A stretch of DNA of 6,594 nt from Candidatus Berkelbacteria bacterium (lineage in GTDB: Bacteria > Patescibacteriota > UBA1384 > VFKW01): contig VFKW01000180.1 of NCBI GenBank assembly GCA_009885355.1, positions 1-6,594 on the forward strand, in the 5' to 3' direction. This document shows positions 2,973-6,594 of the stretch, in pieces. Each line of letters starts with the position of its first letter. The stretch's first letter is position 1. The notes under the pieces are model-generated. The model saw only the letters and a list, made by a program, of their open reading frames with translations. It was not told the origin of the DNA and searched no databases. Position numbers and translations under genes: made by a program.

Positions 2973-5756
2973 CTAGGAGTTGTCGGCTTCGTTGGCGATC
3001 TCGTTCATGAGCAAGCGGCGTTCGACGGAGGCAATGGTCTTTCTGGAAGAGACGATCATGTCTGGAGTGACAGAGACTGAAGTGGCGCCGGATTTGACCA
3101 TTAGCTCAGTAATTTCTGGATAAACAGATGGGGCTTGTCCGCAAATGGAAACAGTGACGTGATGTTTGCGGCAAGTGGTAATGACGTGTTTCAAAGACAG
3201 CTCGACAGCTTCATCGCGCTCATCAAAGGCACTGGCCAAAGCTGGATTGTCGCGGTCGCAACCGAGGGTCAATTGAGTCAAGTCATTGGAACCGATGGAA
3301 ACGCCGTCGATGCCGGATTGGCAGAATTTATCGATCAAGATAACGGTCGATGGGACTTCACACATGATCCAAAGCTTGAAGTCATGGTTTTGAACCAAAC
3401 CTGATTCGGTGACAAGGGCTTTGACTTTGAAGAATTCATCGATCGAACGGACAAATGGGATCATGAGCCAGAGATTTTTCAGGTCAAATTGATTGCGAAC
3501 TTTTTTGATCGCTTCGAGCTCAAGCTTGAACAGATCAGGCTCGGTGACATAACGGAAAGCGCCGCGGAAACCGATCATCGGATTGGCTTCTTTTGGCTCG
3601 AATTCGGCGCCGCCTTTTAGGTCATGGTATTCATTGGTTTTAAAGTCTGTGGCGCGATAGACGACAGGTCGCGGATTGAAGGCTTGGCAAATAGTTTGCA
3701 TGCCTTCAGCTAATTTGTCGACAAATTCTTGGGAACGACCGTCTTTCATCATGGCGCGAGGATGTTCGCCCATGCCGGCAATGATGAATTCGGCGCGTAG
3801 TAAACCGACGCCATCAACAGGCATAGCGGCAACAGTTTCGGCCAAATGAGGCTCGCCGAGATTGACGTAAACTTTGGTACCAGTGATGATCGGTGGAAGA
3901 TCGGTAGTACCCTGAGCCCAAGATGGGCCACCGGATGGAGCAGCTGGGGCAGGTGCGCCGGCAGCAGCAGGAGCTGGAGTGGCGGCGGTTGTGACTTTGC
4001 CTTTATAGACCAAGCCTTTGCGACCATCTACGGTGATCATCTGGCCGGTTTTTAGAACGGACGTAGCCGTACCGGAACCGACAACACATGGAATGCCGAG
4101 TTCGCGGGAAATGATGGCAGCGTGAGAAGTGCGGCCGCCGGTGTCGGTGACTATGGCAGCGGCGCGACGCATGGCTGGGACAAATTCAGGATTGGTCATT
4201 TCGGTGACCAAAACATCGCCTTGTAAAACTTTATCAATTTCAGATGGTTTATATATCACTTTAACAGGGCCCGAGGCGATGCCGAGTGAGGCGGCGGCGC
4301 CATGAAGAAGGATTTCAGCGGAGGCGATATTGACGGAATTTGGATCGGCTGCGACGGCAGGAGCAGCGACTGGCGCGGCGCCGGCGGGAGCGGCGGATTC
4401 TAATTTGCCATCAAAGACTGTGCCTTTTGAACCGTCAACGGTAACAATCTGGCCTGTTTTTAGAGTGGTGGTAGCTTTTTCAGTACCGACAACGCATGGA
4501 ATGCCAAGCTCGCGGGAAATGATAGCGGCGTGAGAGGTACGACCGCCGGTATTGGTGACGATAGCTGATGCGCGGCGCATGGCTGGAACATATTCAGGAT
4601 TGGTCATTTCGGTGACCAAGACATCGCCTTGTAAAACTTTATCAATTTCTGATGGATCAAGGATAATTTTAACGGGGCCGGAGGCCAAGCCAAGAGAAGC
4701 GGCGGCGCCGTGCAAGATTGGCTCTGTAGAGCTAGGAGTTGAGGGTTGGGAGCCAGGAGTGGAGGGAACGCCGGTCGGAGCGCTAGCTGGAGCGACATTT
4801 TTCAAAGTGGTGATCGGACGGGATTGGACCAAAAAGACACGGCCCTCTTTGTCGATGGCCCATTCCATATCATTTGGCCGGCCATAATGCGCTTCATTTT
4901 TCTTGGCTAATCCGCCAAGGGTGAGGATTTCTTCATCGGATAATTTTTGAATTTCTTGTTCGTCTTTTGGCACTGAGACATTTTTATCGCCGCCTTTTGG
5001 AGCGCGGACAATTTTCCAAGTTTGTTTGGAAATTTCTTTGCTTAAAATTTGAAGTGGTTCTTTGGATAAAACATAGTGGTCAGGATCGACGGAACCCAAA
5101 ACGATGGCTTCGCCCAATCCCCAACCGGCATCGATGACAATTTGCGAAACATCGCTGGTGACGGGATCAGCGGCAAACATGACACCTGATTTGACAGAAT
5201 CAACCATCAATTGGACAGGAACAGCAATGCCTACTTTCATATGGTCAAAATTATTGATCGAGCGGTAATAAATAGCGCGAGGTTCAAAAAGTGAAGCCCA
5301 GGCCTTGCGCACAGCCAAGACGACGTTGTCGCCACCTTTGATATTTAAGAATGTTTCTTGTTGGCCGGCAAAAGATGCATCAGGCAAGTCTTCAGCGGTA
5401 GCAGAAGATCTGACAGCGACAAAAACCAAACCTTTTTCACACATTTTGTCGTAGGCGGCTTTGATCGAGGTGCCTAAAACTTTTGGCATCGGGGTGTGAA
5501 GAATGGCTTGTTCGAGTTCTTTGGATAGAGCGTTTAATTTCTTGGAGTCTTCCGGATCAACGTGAGATAAGAGCTTTTTGACTTTTTTGTCGAGCTTCGT
5601 TTCTTTCATGAAAACATAATAAGCATCGGCAGTTACAATGTATCCTCCAGGGACTGGAAGACCGGCGCGAGTCATCTCGCCTAAATTTGCCCCTTTGCCA
5701 CCGACCAGTGGAATATCATCTTTGCCAACTTCGGCAAACCAAACTAGAGATTTCAT
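2973..5756 (-). CDS. ppsA: PEP synthase with duplicated phosphohistidine domain
   Basis: Phosphoenolpyruvate synthase (pyruvate, water dikinase) converts pyruvate and ATP to PEP, AMP and phosphate in the cytosol, through a phosphohistidine carried between two active sites. The N-terminal ATP-grasp-like nucleotide domain (about 1-318) shows GGKGANLGEM (19-28), AVRSSATAEDLPDASFAGQQ (114-133) and FLVQSRPITT. The phosphohistidine domain occurs twice, about 348-453 and 484-589. Both copies keep the motif TGGRTSHAAI with His409 and His545. The C-terminal PEP/pyruvate TIM barrel (about 623-920) has GVGLLRAEF, VYRATDFKTNEY, NPMIGFRG, SIGSNDLTQLTLG and the catalytic Cys872 in SICGQAPS. The family length is about 790; here it is 927, and the excess equals one 136-residue repeat. 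Linkers at 319-345, 452-474 and 588-617 are rich in Ala, Pro, Ser and Thr. The start is fixed by AGGAGG six nt upstream. Rifampicin phosphotransferase is unlikely given the intact Cys motif. Confidence 0.93.
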   Translation of the reverse strand: MKSLVWFAEVGKDDIPLVGGKGANLGEMTRAGLPVPGGYIVTADAYYVFMKETKLDKKVKKLLSHVDPEDSKKLNALSKELEQAILHTPMPKVLGTSIKAAYDKMCEKGLVFVAVRSSATAEDLPDASFAGQQETFLNIKGGDNVVLAVRKAWASLFEPRAIYYRSINNFDHMKVGIAVPVQLMVDSVKSGVMFAADPVTSDVSQIVIDAGWGLGEAIVLGSVDPDHYVLSKEPLQILSKEISKQTWKIVRAPKGGDKNVSVPKDEQEIQKLSDEEILTLGGLAKKNEAHYGRPNDMEWAIDKEGRVFLVQSRPITTLKNVAPASAPTGVPSTPGSQPSTPSSTEPILHGAAASLGLASGPVKIILDPSEIDKVLQGDVLVTEMTNPEYVPAMRRASAIVTNTGGRTSHAAIISRELGIPCVVGTEKATTTLKTGQIVTVDGSKGTVFDGKLESAAPAGAAPVAAPAVAADPNSVNIASAEILLHGAAASLGIASGPVKVIYKPSEIDKVLQGDVLVTEMTNPEFVPAMRRAAAIVTDTGGRTSHAAIISRELGIPCVVGSGTATSVLKTGQMITVDGRKGLVYKGKVTTAATPAPAAAGAPAPAAPSGGPSWAQGTTDLPPIITGTKVYVNLGEPHLAETVAAMPVDGVGLLRAEFIIAGMGEHPRAMMKDGRSQEFVDKLAEGMQTICQAFNPRPVVYRATDFKTNEYHDLKGGAEFEPKEANPMIGFRGAFRYVTEPDLFKLELEAIKKVRNQFDLKNLWLMIPFVRSIDEFFKVKALVTESGLVQNHDFKLWIMCEVPSTVILIDKFCQSGIDGVSIGSNDLTQLTLGCDRDNPALASAFDERDEAVELSLKHVITTCRKHHVTVSICGQAPSVYPEITELMVKSGATSVSVTPDMIVSSRKTIASVERRLLMNEIANEADNS
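3990..4307 (-). repeat. Tandem domain repeat, unit 2 (His545)
   Basis: This is the second copy of the duplicated phosphohistidine segment within the PEP synthase gene (residues 484-589), offset by exactly 408 bp from the first copy. By hand alignment, 86 of 106 residues are identical to unit 1 without any gap. The ATP-to-PEP shuttle motif TGGRTSHAAI is unchanged. Differences cluster at the C-terminal edge (residues 561-589). Confidence 0.92.
4398..4715 (-). repeat. Tandem domain repeat, unit 1 (His409)
   Basis: This is the first copy of the duplicated phosphohistidine segment (residues 348-453). Over the stretch from the shuttle motif through ELGIPCVVG the protein is identical to unit 2, yet the DNA differs at eight synonymous positions. 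The duplication is therefore not a recent or assembly-made copy, and both units appear to be maintained. Confidence 0.92.
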
Positions 5757-5760
5757 TTTT

Positions 5761-5768
5761 CCCCTCCT
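5761..5768 (-). promoter_or_regulatory. Strong ribosome binding site of ppsA
   Basis: On the minus strand AGGAGGGG precedes AAAA and the ATG at 5756; the AGGAGG core (5768-5763) ends 6 nt before the start. It is the strongest Shine-Dalgarno in the window and settles the start codon. Confidence 0.85.
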
Positions 5769-5777
5769 AATTTTTAG

Positions 5778-5828
5778 TAGCTGGCCCTTAAGGGGTCCCT
5801 CTCGGGATAGCTGGTAGTTGGTAGTTAG
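5778..5828. repeat. Heptad repeats and small hairpins in ppsA leader
   Basis: TAGCTGG occurs at 5778-5784 and 5808-5814, the latter followed directly by TAGTTGG and TAGTTAG, making an imperfect three-unit heptad array. Between them lie CCCTTAAGGG and a hairpin that on the mRNA reads UCCC-GAGA-GGGA (5807-5796), with a GNRA-type loop. AAGGGGTCCC (5790-5799) is shared with the repeat at 608-697. This reads as an inserted intergenic repeat rather than a known riboswitch, though it lies within the likely 5' leader of ppsA. Confidence 0.45.
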
Positions 5829-5903
5829 GAATTCAAACCTGATTATCGCCTATCTACAAATTTACATAGCTATTGGCTACATTTTTTTTAACATATCATT
5901 ATA

Positions 5904-5932
5904 ATTGTATAGTTATTGATCTAGCTTGGCAA
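5904..5932 (-). promoter_or_regulatory. Probable promoter of ppsA
   Basis: On the minus strand TTGCCA (5932-5927, 5 of 6 to TTGACA) lies 17 bp before TACAAT (5909-5904, 5 of 6 to TATAAT). A perfect TATAAT follows at 5903-5898 as an alternative -10 box. The -35 box falls inside the last codons of recX. This would let ppsA be transcribed apart from recX, with a leader of about 140 nt. Confidence 0.5.
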
Positions 5933-6380
5933 GGGCTTTTTTTATAAGATCGTATGAGAAACCTTTGCGCATAAGATATGAAATCAAACGAATTTTTTGT
6001 TTTTCAGGAGTTAAATTTTTGGTTATTTTGATTTTTTTGATGGCTAATTCTAAAACTATTTTTTCCTCGTCAAGGCCATTTTCATTTTCATAATCAACCC
6101 AAGCTAACTCAATATCATCTTTGGCGATGCCTTTTTGAAGTAATTCTTGATTGATCAGATATTTGGATTTGGGACGAAAATTTAATCGGTCCTTGATCCA
6201 ATATTTGGCAAAACGGATGTCGTCGAGCATTTTTTTATCTATCAAAAAAGCGATCGTCTGATCAATCTCGTCTGGTAGAAATTTTTTCAATTCTAATTTT
6301 TGACGCAGGCCATGGACGGTATACCAGCGGCGCTTCAGAAGATTGAGGGCGGATTTTAATGATGGGTTGTTGTTTTCCAT
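5913..6380 (-). CDS. recX: Regulatory protein RecX
   Basis: RecX binds the RecA filament and blocks its extension, damping recombination and the SOS response; it acts in the cytosol. At 155 residues it has the usual RecX size and its three-helix-repeat layout: an N-terminal repeat with HGLRQKLELKKF (23-34), then LDDIRFAKYWIKDRL (52-66), the most diagnostic motif, then LLQKGIAKDDIELA (80-93), and a C-terminal YLMRKGFSYDLIKKAL (135-150). The protein is rich in Lys and Ile, as expected of an AT-rich genome. recA, its frequent neighbour, is not within the window. It precedes ppsA on the same strand with a 156-bp gap, which probably holds a separate promoter. The ATG at 6380 has no Shine-Dalgarno and a -10 box just 6 nt away, suggesting a leaderless transcript. 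Confidence 0.9.
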   Translation of the reverse strand: MENNNPSLKSALNLLKRRWYTVHGLRQKLELKKFLPDEIDQTIAFLIDKKMLDDIRFAKYWIKDRLNFRPKSKYLINQELLQKGIAKDDIELAWVDYENENGLDEEKIVLELAIKKIKITKNLTPEKQKIRLISYLMRKGFSYDLIKKALAKLDQ

Positions 6381-6386
6381 GTTTGT

Positions 6387-6392
6387 ATTATA
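6387..6392 (-). promoter_or_regulatory. -10 box directly before recX
   Basis: A perfect TATAAT on the minus strand ends 6 nt before the recX ATG. No close -35 match is seen; the best at 18-bp spacing is TTCGTA (6416-6411, 3 of 6). If used, transcription would begin at or near the A of the ATG. Confidence 0.45.
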
Positions 6393-6437
6393 GCTTATGA
6401 TTTGAGTTTATACGAAGTTCTCCACAACCTGACTGCT

Positions 6438-6545
6438 GGTAGGGGCCGAAGTGAATCGAGAATTTTTATTTTTTGTAGTGAATACTGCAGATTTATGGGT
6501 TAAGGATAAGGGCCTCCGTTGCGAAGGCCGGCCCCTACCCTTAAC
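6438..6545. repeat. Nested inverted repeats upstream of recX
   Basis: GGTAGGGGCC (6438-6447) is the exact reverse complement of GGCCCCTACC (6530-6539), 82 bp away. The right arm also pairs with a nearer partner: 6499-6514 against 6530-6545, 16 positions with two mismatches, around GGCCT...AGGCC. The three arms allow two exclusive folds. Ends of the type TAGGGGC...GCCCCTA are common, from memory, in small intergenic palindromic elements. No gene is seen in 6381-6594. Confidence 0.55.
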
Positions 6546-6594
6546 AATCCCACCCCGCCACGCTCTTAATGAGAAAAAATAATTATCCTTTCTA

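Noticed and set aside
3135..4887. Several open frames on the plus strand opposite ppsA
   Set aside because: They follow from the codon use of ppsA (GC-rich third positions, few plus-strand stops). None has a ribosome binding site or a recognisable protein family.
2973..5756. Duplicated ppsA segment as an assembly error
   Set aside because: The copies differ at many synonymous positions and at 20 of 106 residues, so they cannot be one sequence repeated by misassembly, though read coverage should still be checked.
5757..5912. Riboswitch in the ppsA leader
   Set aside because: The leader holds a GNRA hairpin and heptad repeats, but I see no conserved core of a known riboswitch class and no terminator before the Shine-Dalgarno.

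Overview
The window looks like part of a small, AT-rich bacterial genome, most likely a Patescibacteria (CPR, Parcubacteria-like) member. The reasons are the short genes, the long gaps packed with GC-rich palindromes such as CCTGCCTGCCGGCAGGCAGG (familiar, from memory, in such genomes), and a PEP synthase and RecX beside an orphan protein. The lineage call is inference. TGA works as a stop (acyltransferase gene) and does not interrupt the frames, so the standard bacterial code fits.

Layout. Positions 1-862 hold no convincing gene but carry an unusual density of inverted repeats: a perfect 20-bp inverted repeat with a nested hairpin (9-132), a 17-nt direct repeat (165-181 and 297-313), a 17-bp inverted repeat with one mismatch (358-374/512-528) that encloses a 19-bp hairpin (392-433), and two copies of a palindromic repeat family (557-595, 608-697). 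A good promoter (781-809) then leads into an orphan 291-residue Ala-rich helical protein (863-1738, +), closed by a textbook terminator (1764-1790). Next is a membrane acyltransferase of the acyltransferase-3 family (1886-2755, +). The 217-bp convergent gap after it holds four separate palindromes, including a bidirectional terminator (2891-2919).

On the minus strand, recX (6380-5913) is followed 156 bp downstream by a large phosphoenolpyruvate synthase gene (5756-2973). recX seems to have a -10 box only 6 nt before its ATG and no Shine-Dalgarno, suggesting a leaderless mRNA. The PEP synthase gene has a strong Shine-Dalgarno and probably its own promoter overlapping the end of recX. The upstream gap 6381-6594 contains nested inverted repeats.

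The most notable item is the PEP synthase. Its central swivelling phosphohistidine domain is present twice in tandem (about 81% identical over 106 residues, period 136 residues). Both catalytic histidines (His409 and His545) are kept, and Ala/Pro-rich linkers flank the copies. Removing one unit gives 791 residues, the normal family size. The layout resembles the multiple lipoyl domains on Ala/Pro linkers of pyruvate dehydrogenase E2. I see no shared pathway linking the acyltransferase, the orphan protein, recX and pps; they look like independent transcription units.
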